Positions 1 through 7,130 are shown, counted from the stretch's first letter. The stretch: DNA of 13,683 nt from Bacillota bacterium (GCA_023387935.1 JAEWHG010000223.1:1-13683), one strand, 5' to 3'. Program-made: numbers and translations. The notes: generated by a model from the sequence alone, not told the origin.

Positions 1-2
1 AT

Positions 3-164
3 GTAGGATTTACTAAAGATTTTTTAAAAGCATTTATCAACTCTTCATTAGTTGGAATTGCTATATCTATTCCTTTAGCTAATATAGCAATCCCTTTAAC
101 TGAAAGAATTGTGGAAAAAATAGTAGAAGAAGAAATAGTAGAGGAGAAAATAGCAGAGGAATAG
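3..164 (+). CDS. C-terminal end of a DUF2798-like small membrane protein (5' end outside window)
   Basis: An open frame enters from the left edge and ends at TAG 162-164, giving about 53 residues. It has one hydrophobic segment (around SLVGIAISIPLANIAIP) and then a charged tail of repeated Glu with Ile/Val (IVEKIVEEEIVEEKIAEE). A phenylalanine/alanine-rich lead-in, a helix with a central proline and a basic/acidic end resemble the second transmembrane helix of DUF2798 proteins, which are small two-helix membrane proteins of unknown function. The family call is from memory of the motif, not a search. The Glu-rich tail is probably cytoplasmic. The gene is truncated only by the window edge. The hairpins at 238-281 and 329-358 probably mark the end of its transcript. 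Confidence 0.6.
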   Translation, partial: VGFTKDFLKAFINSSLVGIAISIPLANIAIPLTERIVEKIVEEEIVEEKIAEE

Positions 165-230
165 ATATAGAAGTATACAACACGCAAAGTAACTTGTGAT
201 GGAACTATTGCATTATTGTGAATACAACAA

Positions 231-290
231 GGTTCCCGGGACCCATTAGCAATCTTTGATTGCGTTAATGAGTGGGGTTCTTATTAGCAA
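231..290 (+). other. Structured gene-free element: long imperfect hairpin with an alternative partner
   Basis: GGGACCC (238-244) can pair with GGGGTTCT (274-281, with wobble pairs). ATTA pairs with TAAT (245-248 / 266-269) and GCAATC with GATTGC (249-254 / 258-263), around a TTT loop. ATTAGCAA occurs twice (245-252 and 283-290), so TTGC-GT-TAAT (260-269) can pair with either copy, giving two mutually exclusive hairpins. A CCCGGG palindrome lies at 235-240. No T-run follows, so it is not a clear terminator. No known RNA family was recognised. The rest of 165-405 holds only AT-rich DNA and the terminator at 329-358. Confidence 0.5.
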
Positions 291-328
291 ATAAAATATC
301 TGAAAAAAATAATATTTAATTTTAAATG

Positions 329-358
329 GGACTTAGGTAACTAAGTCCTTATTTTATT
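329..358 (+). terminator. Rho-independent terminator
   Basis: GGACTTAG (329-336) and CTAAGTCC (341-348) form a perfect 8-bp stem with a GTAA loop, followed directly by the T-rich TTATTTTATT. It lies downstream of the DUF2798-like gene and before the gene at 406, so it separates the two transcripts. Confidence 0.85.
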
Positions 359-400
359 GTAGAATGTATAAAAATTATATATAATAAAGGCATACTAAAG

Positions 401-410
401 AGAAGGTGAT
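401..410 (+). promoter_or_regulatory. Shine-Dalgarno sequence overlapping the annotated GTG start
   Basis: AGAAGGTGAT closely matches the anti-Shine-Dalgarno complement (AAGGAGGTGAT with one base missing). It contains the GTG at 406-408, leaving no spacer for that start. ATT at 415 is 8 nt beyond the GAAGG core. No in-frame ATG or TTG lies nearby. Confidence 0.6.
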
Positions 411-1047
411 TAATATTCCAAATTTAGATATACAGAAAATAATAGAAAAAAGTGACTTAGACCAACTATTTAACTTAAATATTAAAAATGAAGAATGGAT
501 TTGGGTCAATAGAGATATTTTTTTAGATATTGCGTCGAATACTTTAGAGTACGATTCTATAGATGAAGAGGATTTAATACAGAAAGTGAACAGTATCCCA
601 GAGGACACGATTACTAAAATTTTAAATAATAAATTTAAAGAAGCAGGATGGGTATCCATCAATCAGAGGTTATTTGAAAAATTAGTAGATGACTTTGAAA
701 GTACAAAAGATATCGAAACTTATATTTATGCTAGTAAAAGGTTTTATAGTAAAAAAATAATTAGAATAACCAATGAGCTTAGTTGGATATTTAAAGCTAT
801 GGCTGTAGATACATATCAACATTTAGGATTAGAAAATAAGACTTTAATAGAAATTTTTGAAGAATATTTCAATGAAAATGGTATGATAATGGAAGAGATA
901 TTGCTTACAGGAAAATATAAATTTAATGTAGCTGTTTGGGAATTTGATAGCAAAACAAATTTGTTGGAATTTTACAAGATGGATGAAAGATATAGGCAGT
1001 GGAGTGAGGGAAACTCTAACTTTGTGTTTAATGAATTAAATAAATAA
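406..1047 (+). CDS. Hypothetical acidic protein with an internal duplicated motif; start codon uncertain
   Basis: I do not recognise this 213-residue protein. It is soluble, acidic, and has no signal peptide or membrane segment. Residues 20-52 align without gaps to 71-103: W31/W82, N35/N86, F39/F90, K27/K78 and N23/N74 are identical and many hydrophobic positions are conserved, so the N-terminal half looks like a tandem repeat (pattern W-x-x-[VI]-N-x-x-[IL]-F). The C-terminal half (about 104-213) is rich in aromatic and acidic residues. The only canonical start is GTG 406, but that GTG lies inside AGAAGGTGAT (401-410), itself an excellent Shine-Dalgarno sequence. With that site, the best-spaced in-frame codon is ATT 415, so true translation may begin at a non-canonical ATT. 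The gene stands between two terminators and is probably monocistronic. Confidence 0.8.
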   Translation: MINIPNLDIQKIIEKSDLDQLFNLNIKNEEWIWVNRDIFLDIASNTLEYDSIDEEDLIQKVNSIPEDTITKILNNKFKEAGWVSINQRLFEKLVDDFESTKDIETYIYASKRFYSKKIIRITNELSWIFKAMAVDTYQHLGLENKTLIEIFEEYFNENGMIMEEILLTGKYKFNVAVWEFDSKTNLLEFYKMDERYRQWSEGNSNFVFNELNK

Positions 1048-1054
1048 AGAAAAT

Positions 1055-1084
1055 ACTAACCTCCTATAGAAAATGGAGGTTAGT
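1055..1084 (-). terminator. Bidirectional terminator between convergent genes
   Basis: ACTAACCTCC (1055-1064) and GGAGGTTAGT (1075-1084) form a perfect 10-bp stem with a 10-nt loop. On the minus strand the stem is followed by T-rich sequence (ATTTTCTTTATTTA), the expected end of the zinc-ribbon gene transcript. On the plus strand the tail is poor in T, so it is weaker for the gene ending at 1047. Confidence 0.75.
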
Positions 1085-1100
1085 TAGAAATGGAAATTAT

Positions 1101-1394
1101 TTAAGCAAATGGTTCTGGATCTAATACACCGTTAGAATGGATCGCTTTTTTTAGAATTACCATCTGTTGATCGTGATCTTTTTCTATATTAAAATCATAT
1201 TCCTTGTTACAGTGATCACATTGAATCTTTTGCTTAAAATCTTTTTGCTCCCTATTAAAAAAAAGATAAGGAGTATATCCTTCGCCATCATTCCACTTAA
1301 CTGTTCCATCATCTTTTATATGGTAATGATACTCATAGGTAACTTCATCCTTTAATATTATATTTCCTTGGTTGCAATTTGTACATTTCAACAT
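1101..1394 (-). CDS. Small zinc-ribbon protein, function unknown
   Basis: A 97-residue protein with two CXXC knuckles, C4-T-N-C7 and C59-D-H-C62, about 50 residues apart. This arrangement is typical of a zinc ribbon that binds one Zn(II). The stretch between them is rich in Tyr, His and Asp. I chose ATG at 1394 over GTG at 1400 because AGGA (1405-1402) sits 7 nt before the ATG but only about 1 nt before the GTG. Specific function cannot be assigned; zinc ribbons occur in nucleic-acid-binding and in structural roles. It is transcribed opposite to both neighbours and ends at the hairpin 1055-1084. Confidence 0.8.
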   Translation of the reverse strand: MLKCTNCNQGNIILKDEVTYEYHYHIKDDGTVKWNDGEGYTPYLFFNREQKDFKQKIQCDHCNKEYDFNIEKDHDQQMVILKKAIHSNGVLDPEPFA

Positions 1395-1479
1395 ATTCAC
1401 ATCCTAGTACAAAATATTTACAACTTATAATTGTATCTCTTCTTCTATTATTGAGAAATTATTTTTTATTTATTCAAAT

Positions 1480-1490
1480 TATAATATAAT
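1480..1490 (+). promoter_or_regulatory. Overlapping -10-like boxes upstream of the gene at 1530
   Basis: TATAATATAAT contains two overlapping TATAAT boxes (1480-1485 and 1485-1490), 39-45 bp before the start at 1530. No good -35 lies at 17 bp; TTGAGA at 1451 is too far (23 bp) from the first box. The region is very AT-rich, so chance matches are likely. Confidence 0.35.
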
Positions 1491-1529
1491 TAATTGTGTT
1501 ATGAAATTATTGTGTAGGAGGACCTAGTA

Positions 1530-2105
1530 ATGGATAAGGATTTGTATGATTTAAAGAGAATTGTATATAATTTAGAAAGTGGGTACTTCAACGGAAGAGA
1601 AGTAGAGCTTTTAGATCATTTAATTTTGTCTGCACAAAAAATGAAGGATAAATACGCAGCTATAGAAAAATCTATGTTTATGAATGAAAATATTGAAGTT
1701 GAAAAAATATCATATGAAACCTTTTTATATAAACCTGTTATGACAAAAAATTACTACGAAGGAGACTATCTTGAACGATTCGGTGAAGTAAGAACATCGG
1801 ATTTAAAGAATTGTAATCTTTTAGAGGTGCATAATCAGTTTTGGAAAGCATATGAAGTTCAGAAAGGCAATATATTTGCCTCCATACCTAAAGAACTTGC
1901 TAATTATGAACAAATTAAAAAATTAGAGTCTTTAGGCTGGGATGAAGTTGAGGTAGAAGTGTATGAAGTGAAAAAATGCAAACTATCTAAAAAAGAATTT
2001 TCAAAATATATCCAGAAAACATTTAAATATAATATAGTAGTATTAGAGGTATATAGTAATAGTCAACTTATATTGAATTATAATTTAAAACATTTAAGCA
2101 GGTAA
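1530..2105 (+). CDS. Hypothetical protein (191 aa)
   Basis: I do not recognise this protein. The start is well supported: AGGAGG (1516-1521) lies 8 nt before ATG. The sequence is soluble, with no signal peptide or membrane helix. The N-terminal 50 residues (MDKDLYDLKRIVYNLESG and on) look helical and charged. The centre (about 55-125) is rich in Tyr, Phe and Trp. The C-terminal part has a short acidic strand-like stretch (DEVEVEVYEV, about 137-146) followed by a lysine-rich segment. It shows no cysteine or histidine metal-binding pattern. It is flanked by the divergent zinc-ribbon gene and convergent NAD kinase, so it is probably monocistronic. It has no obvious similarity to the hypothetical protein at 406. 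Confidence 0.8.
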   Translation: MDKDLYDLKRIVYNLESGYFNGREVELLDHLILSAQKMKDKYAAIEKSMFMNENIEVEKISYETFLYKPVMTKNYYEGDYLERFGEVRTSDLKNCNLLEVHNQFWKAYEVQKGNIFASIPKELANYEQIKKLESLGWDEVEVEVYEVKKCKLSKKEFSKYIQKTFKYNIVVLEVYSNSQLILNYNLKHLSR

Positions 2106-2124
2106 TGTAAATTATTACATAAAA

Positions 2125-2165
2125 CAAAGGCTTCTATATAGCTTATATATAAAAAGAAGCCTTTG
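2125..2165 (-). terminator. Bidirectional terminator between the gene at 1530 and nadK
   Basis: CAAAGGCTTCT (2125-2135) pairs perfectly with AGAAGCCTTTG (2155-2165), 11 bp. An inner ATATA/TATAT stem within the loop extends it. The minus-strand tail is TTTTATGTAAT, which fits termination of nadK. The plus-strand tail (CTTAT) is weak. A small extra inverted repeat, ATGTAA/TTACAT, lies just to the left (2105-2120). Confidence 0.8.
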
Positions 2166-2173
2166 CTTATGGG

Positions 2174-2980
2174 TTATAAAAATTTACTTGTAACTCTATT
2201 CCAGAATTCGTAGTTTTCTAGTCTTATCATATTTATTTTATATTGAGATAAACTTATATTTACTTGTACAATGTTATTGTGTCTATGTTCTAAACCATCA
2301 CTTACTACAAGAAGAGAATCTTCGAAACGATATTCAGGATGGACTTTAATTATTGCATCGGATGGTAAAATAATACTAGAAGTAAAAGAACGATACGCAT
2401 TCGTATTAATAGGGGATAGCGGTGTAATTTGCAAAACATTTAAACTAGGATCAACAATGCTTCCACCTGCAGAATAATTATAAGCAGTACTGCCAGTAGA
2501 TGTTGATATAAGTATGCCATCTCCGCTAAAGCGTTGTACTAAATTATTATTAACATAAATGTCTAGGTGTATTGTGCTAGACCGATTGCCTTTAATAACA
2601 ATTTCATTAATAGCAATCACGTTCTTACAGTCCTGCCTAGTGCAAATAACTGCTTCAATTGGTATAAATTCTTGAATTGTATAGTCCTTATTCATATATT
2701 TTAAAAGAAAGTTATCTATTTCATTAGGGGTAATTTCTGTAAAAAATCCAAGGTGACCTGTATTTACACCTACTACAGGGGTGTTAGGAAAGTTATAACT
2801 TCTTAGAGCTCTCAGAAATGTTCCATCGCCGCCTATGCAAATAATTAATTCTGTATCCGTATCAAATGTAGTGCTAATTTTATATCCTAAGGAAATCAAT
2901 TTGTTTTTTAAATTATTTGCAGTATCTACAGATAATTTTTCGTTATTATGTACAATATTTATGGTTTTAGTAGACTCCAT
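2174..2980 (-). CDS. nadK: NAD kinase (ATP/polyphosphate-dependent NAD+ phosphorylation)
   Basis: Phosphorylates NAD+ to NADP+ in the cytoplasm, the only known route to NADP in most bacteria. In the 268-residue form, the GGDGT signature is at residues 50-54 (catalytic Asp 52), the conserved N-E pair is at 125-126, and the glycine-rich signature starting SGDG (152-155) continues to TGSTAYN (162-168). All are hallmarks of the family. The length matches the usual 260-300 residues. Two in-frame ATGs compete (2986 and 2980). I chose 2980 because AAAGGAG (2994-2988) is 7 nt before it but only 1 nt before 2986. In many Firmicutes this gene sits beside recN/argR; here it stands alone, divergent from the RluD-type gene. 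Confidence 0.97.
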   Translation of the reverse strand: MESTKTINIVHNNEKLSVDTANNLKNKLISLGYKISTTFDTDTELIICIGGDGTFLRALRSYNFPNTPVVGVNTGHLGFFTEITPNEIDNFLLKYMNKDYTIQEFIPIEAVICTRQDCKNVIAINEIVIKGNRSSTIHLDIYVNNNLVQRFSGDGILISTSTGSTAYNYSAGGSIVDPSLNVLQITPLSPINTNAYRSFTSSIILPSDAIIKVHPEYRFEDSLLVVSDGLEHRHNNIVQVNISLSQYKINMIRLENYEFWNRVTSKFL

Positions 2981-3084
2981 GGACATTCTCCTTTGTTGTT
3001 TACAGTATCTATATTATATTTCTACGGCAACAAAAAAATCCCTTTAATAAAAAAATAATAAAATTTATAGGAGCAGATAATAAG

Positions 3085-4002
3085 ATGATATTAGAAGAAA
3101 AGCAAAAAGAAAATATAATTGTATATGAAGCAGAGCCTAGTGATGATAAGAAAGAATTAAAGCAAGTCCTTAAAAATAAGTTGGATTTTTCCAGTAGGCT
3201 ATTGTCCAAGTTAAAGCGAAGCAAAAGTATATTTGTTAATGGAGAATATTTAAAATATCATGAGGTAATAAAAAATGGAGATGAGATTAAAATTCTTATG
3301 GAGGACGAATCGAATCATTTTATCCCTCAAAATATTCCATTTGAAGTAGCTTATGAAGATGTTGATCTAATATTAGTAAATAAGCAACCGGGCATTGTAA
3401 CACATCCAACTAAAAGTCATCCAGACAATACCATTGCGAATGCAGCTGCATGGTATCTGAAGAATAAGGGAATTGATTGTAAGATCAGATTTGTTAATAG
3501 ATTAGATATGGATACTTCGGGTTTGTTAGTTATTGCTAAAAACGCCTATTCACATCATGTTCTTTCCGAACAGATGCAAGAGGATAAGATAGAAAAAAAA
3601 TACGCTGCTTTCGTTTGGGGAGTAATAGAGGAAGACGAAGGTAGGATTGAAGCTCCAATCTATAGAACTTCATATGATTCTATAAAAAGGGTAGTAGATG
3701 AACGGGGACAAGAATCTATTACTGAGTTTAAAGTATTAGAAAGGTATAAAAATGCAACAATGGTGGAAGTAAAGCTGCTAACTGGGCGAACTCACCAAAT
3801 AAGAGTACATATGGAGCATTTAGGACATCCATTAATAGGGGATACCCTCTACGGTAATGATAATGGAGAGCTAATTGGACGTCAAGCGCTACATGCTAAA
3901 TACCTATATTTTTTACAGCCGAGATATAAAAGTGAAGTTGAAGTAGAGGCCAATCTTCCGGAGGATTTGTTGGAACTTAGAATGAAACTTAAAAACATGT
4001 AA
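3085..4002 (+). CDS. RluA/RluD-family 23S rRNA pseudouridine synthase
   Basis: Converts uridine to pseudouridine, most likely in 23S rRNA. The 305-residue protein has an N-terminal S4 RNA-binding domain (about residues 12-72, with LLSKLKRSKSIFVNGE) and then the RluA catalytic domain. The catalytic motif is NRLDMDTSG with Asp 141, where the family usually has HRLDxxTSG. GRTHQIRVH (234-242) and the following H-P-L-x-G-D (248-253) are the other signatures. Domain order and length match RluD/YlyB-type enzymes, but the exact target uridines cannot be read from sequence. AGGAG (3069-3073) lies 11 nt upstream of ATG, a slightly long spacing. The nucleoid-associated protein gene follows after 36 nt, so the two are likely co-transcribed. 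Confidence 0.94.
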   Translation: MILEEKQKENIIVYEAEPSDDKKELKQVLKNKLDFSSRLLSKLKRSKSIFVNGEYLKYHEVIKNGDEIKILMEDESNHFIPQNIPFEVAYEDVDLILVNKQPGIVTHPTKSHPDNTIANAAAWYLKNKGIDCKIRFVNRLDMDTSGLLVIAKNAYSHHVLSEQMQEDKIEKKYAAFVWGVIEEDEGRIEAPIYRTSYDSIKRVVDERGQESITEFKVLERYKNATMVEVKLLTGRTHQIRVHMEHLGHPLIGDTLYGNDNGELIGRQALHAKYLYFLQPRYKSEVEVEANLPEDLLELRMKLKNM

Positions 4003-4038
4003 AATATATGGCTAGTATAAATGAAAGGGTGGATATAT

Positions 4039-5076
4039 ATGAGAGAAACAAATAGTGTGATTCTACATAAAGTCATTATACACGTATTAGATAAGTCAAT
4101 GGATACTCCCTTATTTACAGATTATGAGCAAGAAATTACAGAGGAGATATATGAACTTTTAGAAAAACACATAGTACGTTCATTGAAGGACGACGACAAT
4201 AGGATCGCTAAGTTTATAAGTGGACCTAATCTTGTTAGAGATCATTGTGATGCTATGTTGTACGAAGAGGAAGCATTTATTGATAGCTCTAAAATAATTG
4301 CTCAGCACTTGTTTAATGCTATGAAAAACCATGGAAATGTATCATCATGTGATTTAGTCCTATGTATTTACTCCGTAGAAAATATAAAGTATGTGGCCTT
4401 GTTGAAAATGGATTACAGAAAATCTTACATACATAATGTGGAGTACATAGAAGATAAATTTAAGGTATCTATTATGCCACAGGAAATAGGTCTTCCTGGA
4501 GTTGGACAAAGACTACAGAAATGTGCATTTATTAAATTATATGAAGCTAACGAAGAATATGATCTAGTGATACTAGATAAACAACAATCCTCTGATCAAG
4601 AAAATGAAGTAGCAAATTTCTTTGAAAAGGATTTCCTCAATAGCAATGTATTAGTGGATAGTAAGGATAAAACTAAAATGTTTAAAAATATTACCGAGAA
4701 ATGGGTACGGAATCAGTTAAGACAAGATATAGATACAGCGACTAAGGTAAGAGAAACGCTATCCGATAGTTTGAAAAAAGAAGAAGAGATAAATATTAGG
4801 AATTTTGTAGAAGAAGCTATGGATGCTAATGAAGAAATACAAAAGGATTATATAGATCATCTAAACAGTAATGGTTTTCAAATAACAAGCTTTGAGGTTA
4901 ATAAGCCTTGGGTAGAAAAAAAACTTAAGAAAAAAGCAATTAAAACAGATACTGGTTTCGAAATAAAAAATGATCGTGAGTGCTTTGATGATAATTTGAA
5001 ATATAATGTTAAAAGAAACGGTGATGGAACCGTTGATATCATAATAAAAAATGTAACTTCTTTTGTAGAAAAATAA
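4039..5076 (+). CDS. Nucleoid-associated protein, NdpA/YejK family (37-kDa nucleoid protein)
   Basis: A 345-residue protein resembling NdpA/YejK (E. coli YejK is of similar length), a nucleoid-associated family whose precise biochemical role is poorly defined. Features that led to the call: a start of the form NSVILHKVIIHVLD, an acidic segment, a middle domain with DLVLCIYSVENIKYVALLKMDYRKSY, and GLPGVGQRLQKCAFIKL near the centre, followed by a helical, charged C-terminal half. I chose ATG 4039 over ATG 4021 because AAAGGGTGG (4024-4032) gives 6-nt spacing to it, while 4021 has no binding site. The gene follows the pseudouridine synthase closely. No T-run terminator is evident before the hairpin that overlaps the next gene's binding site. 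Confidence 0.85.
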   Translation: MRETNSVILHKVIIHVLDKSMDTPLFTDYEQEITEEIYELLEKHIVRSLKDDDNRIAKFISGPNLVRDHCDAMLYEEEAFIDSSKIIAQHLFNAMKNHGNVSSCDLVLCIYSVENIKYVALLKMDYRKSYIHNVEYIEDKFKVSIMPQEIGLPGVGQRLQKCAFIKLYEANEEYDLVILDKQQSSDQENEVANFFEKDFLNSNVLVDSKDKTKMFKNITEKWVRNQLRQDIDTATKVRETLSDSLKKEEEINIRNFVEEAMDANEEIQKDYIDHLNSNGFQITSFEVNKPWVEKKLKKKAIKTDTGFEIKNDRECFDDNLKYNVKRNGDGTVDIIIKNVTSFVEK

Positions 5077-5128
5077 AAGATATATTGAAAAACTACAGAC
5101 ATATGAAGTAAAAAAGAATATACATATT

Positions 5129-5159
5129 TTGAGACTTTATTTTCTAAGTAAATTATGTT
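5129..5159 (+). promoter_or_regulatory. Possible promoter for ftsH
   Basis: TTGAGA (5129-5134) is a good -35. The best -10 is TATGTT (5154-5159) with a 19-bp spacer, longer than ideal. It would start transcription near 5166, placing the hairpin at 5172-5225 at the 5' end of the message. Confidence 0.3.
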
Positions 5160-5171
5160 AATATATTATGT

Positions 5172-5225
5172 AAACAACCTCCTTACATATTAAATTTTTA
5201 AAGTATAATATTAAAGGGGGTTTTT
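5172..5225 (+). promoter_or_regulatory. Hairpin sequestering the ftsH ribosome binding site (possible RNA thermometer or attenuator)
   Basis: AACCTCCTT (5176-5184) is an anti-Shine-Dalgarno mimic and can pair along all 9 positions (one G-U) with AAGGGGGTT (5214-5222), which contains the binding site for the start at 5228. After a 2x2 internal loop, ATATTA (5187-5192) pairs with TAATAT (5206-5211), so the whole leader folds into one irregular hairpin with an AT-rich top. The 3' arm runs into TTTTT, so the same hairpin could also act as an intrinsic terminator for the gene ending at 5076. Sequestration of the binding site by imperfect, AT-rich pairing is the layout of RNA thermometers, but temperature sensing is inferred. 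Confidence 0.5.
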
Positions 5226-5227
5226 CT

Positions 5228-7009
5228 ATGCAAAAATTTAAACTGAACAAGAAAATATTTATATTTGGACTAAGTCTTGCTCTATTTTTAGCTATTTCCA
5301 TCATACTTTACAACTTCAGCTTTAGAAAACCAATACTTGAAATTTCCTATATTGAATTTATAGAAAAAGTTGAAAGCAATCAAGTTAAATCCATTTCTAT
5401 TTCAGATTCTCCTGATTTAAAAGGTGAGCTTAAAAGTGGAGAGCAATTTGTAACGGATAATCCGAGATTAGATGACTTTAAAGAAAGCATGTTAGTTAAG
5501 AATATAGAGGTAAATGAAGAAAACACTCAATATTCTGGAGGTCAATTAGTTTTGGGTATTGTGTCCATTGCTGGATTTGCTGTAGTAGCAATTTATTTAT
5601 CAAAAAATAATTCTCAGCAGGTTTCTAAGGAATATGACAAAATGTCTAATATAGAAATTTCTACTGAAAAAGATTCTAATGTTAAATTCAGCAATATTGC
5701 AGGTAATGAAGAAGCAAAAGGAAATATTATGGAGCTTGTAGATTTTATAAAGAACCCTGAGAAATATAAAAAATATGGCGCTAGAATGCCAAAGGGTATA
5801 ATTTTGTATGGACCTCCAGGAACAGGAAAAACTCTAATGGCTAAGGCCTTAGCAAATGAAGCAGGAGTTGATTTCTTGGCAGTTTCTGGTTCTGATTTTG
5901 TGCAAATATATGCTGGACTAGGGGCAGGTAGAATTAGATCTTTATTTAAAAGAGCTAAGGAAAAGGGCAGATGTGTTATATTCATAGACGAAATAGATGC
6001 AATCGGTAAAAAAAGAGATAGAGGTAATATGGGAGGAAGCGATGAATCTGATCGAACATTGAATGCGCTTTTAACTGAAATGTCAGGTTTTAAGGGTAGT
6101 GAAGGTATTGTAGTTATAGCGGCTACAAACAGATTAGATACATTGGATGAGGCTCTTTTAAGGCCAGGAAGGTTTGATAGACAGATAGAAATTGGTTTAC
6201 CTGATTTAAATGCTAGATATGAAATTTTAAAGCTTTATAGTAAGGATAGACCGATTAAGGATACTCTTAATCTTAGAGGTATAGCAGAACAGACAGTATA
6301 CTTTAGCGGAGCAAAGCTAGAAAATCTTATGAATGAAGCTGCTATTAATGCTGCTAGGGAAAATGCGGACTCTATTTCTGAAATTCATGTAGATAAAGCA
6401 TTTTATACTGTAATTGCAGGTGATGAGAAAAAAGATAGAACGGGAATTCGAACAATTGATAGAAAAATCACTGCTTACCATGAAGCAGGACATGCAGCTG
6501 TAACTAAGCTAATTTGCCCTGAAAATAAAGTTACAAAGGTAACTATTATTCCTAGTACAAAGGGTGCTGGAGGATTTAGTATGAACATTCCTCCAGATAA
6601 AATGTATAACACAAAAATAGAAATGGTCAATAATATTAAAATTGCATTGGCAGGTAGAATTGTTGAAGAATTAATATTCGGTAGTGACAATGTTACTACA
6701 GGGGCAAGTAATGATATACAAAAAGCAACAGAAATATTAATTGCTATGATTAAGCAGTTTGGTATGAACGAGGAAGTTGGTATGATCAATTATGATATAT
6801 TATTTGGACGACATGGAGCTGCCGATGAAAAGCTAGTTCATATTGCTAAGAAAGAAATGCAGAGACTTTATGATGAAACAAAAAGTCTTATAGAGGTAAA
6901 TAAAAACCTAATTACATCAATAGCAGAAAAACTTTTAGATAAAGAAACCTTAAATGAAGAAGAAATAAATGAATGTGTTGAAAATATGAAAGAAAAAGTA
7001 TTATGCTAG
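5228..7009 (+). CDS. ftsH: FtsH-family membrane-bound ATP-dependent zinc metalloprotease
   Basis: A membrane-anchored AAA+ protease that extracts and degrades membrane and short-lived cytosolic proteins. Two transmembrane helices (about residues 9-29 and 106-124) flank an external domain of about 75 residues. The AAA+ domain has Walker A GPPGTGKT (195-202), Walker B IFIDEID (251-257), sensor N301 and arginine fingers R312/R315. The protease domain has the zinc site HEAGH (418-422) and the third ligand D496 in TGASNDI, so it should be active. The pore loop usually reads F-V-G-V-G; here it is IYAGLG (227-232), with Tyr replacing the aromatic Phe. At 593 residues it lacks most of the C-terminal tail of the usual ~640-residue FtsH. 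It stands alone rather than beside tilS/hpt, so it may be a second, specialised paralog. Confidence 0.96.
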   Translation: MQKFKLNKKIFIFGLSLALFLAISIILYNFSFRKPILEISYIEFIEKVESNQVKSISISDSPDLKGELKSGEQFVTDNPRLDDFKESMLVKNIEVNEENTQYSGGQLVLGIVSIAGFAVVAIYLSKNNSQQVSKEYDKMSNIEISTEKDSNVKFSNIAGNEEAKGNIMELVDFIKNPEKYKKYGARMPKGIILYGPPGTGKTLMAKALANEAGVDFLAVSGSDFVQIYAGLGAGRIRSLFKRAKEKGRCVIFIDEIDAIGKKRDRGNMGGSDESDRTLNALLTEMSGFKGSEGIVVIAATNRLDTLDEALLRPGRFDRQIEIGLPDLNARYEILKLYSKDRPIKDTLNLRGIAEQTVYFSGAKLENLMNEAAINAARENADSISEIHVDKAFYTVIAGDEKKDRTGIRTIDRKITAYHEAGHAAVTKLICPENKVTKVTIIPSTKGAGGFSMNIPPDKMYNTKIEMVNNIKIALAGRIVEELIFGSDNVTTGASNDIQKATEILIAMIKQFGMNEEVGMINYDILFGRHGAADEKLVHIAKKEMQRLYDETKSLIEVNKNLITSIAEKLLDKETLNEEEINECVENMKEKVLC

Positions 7010-7070
7010 AGCTATTCTGCAATATTAGCCATATTTCACTGAAGAAAAGTCATATAGGAAGAAATTTCAT

Positions 7071-7099
7071 TTTATAAAAAAAACTATTTGGTGTATAAT
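7071..7099 (+). promoter_or_regulatory. Possible promoter for the pre-moeA structured RNA
   Basis: TTTATA (7071-7076) and TATAAT (7094-7099) are separated by 17 bp. The -35 is weak (4 of 6) and the -10 is perfect. Transcription would start near 7106 and run through the structured RNA to the terminator at 7305-7332. The 7010-7070 stretch just before it shows no clear terminator for ftsH. Confidence 0.45.
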
Positions 7100-7130
7100 A
7101 AGTATTAAGATAACAATTAAACAAATTCTG

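Noticed and set aside
375..662. Minus-strand reading frame overlapping the gene at 406
   Set aside because: Low-complexity Ser/Ile/Phe composition typical of the reverse of a coding strand, crossing the 406 gene's ribosome binding site.
4021..4038. ATG 4021 as start of the NdpA-family gene
   Set aside because: It has no binding site, while AAAGGGTGG immediately precedes ATG 4039 at good spacing.
5204..5209. TATAAT as the ftsH -10 box
   Set aside because: It would start transcription within or after the Shine-Dalgarno sequence, leaving almost no leader; the box is better explained as part of the hairpin loop and arm.
5614..6789. Opposite-strand reading frames inside ftsH (5614-5985 and 6475-6789)
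   Set aside because: They lie wholly within a gene with full family motifs and have no independent binding site or recognisable protein.
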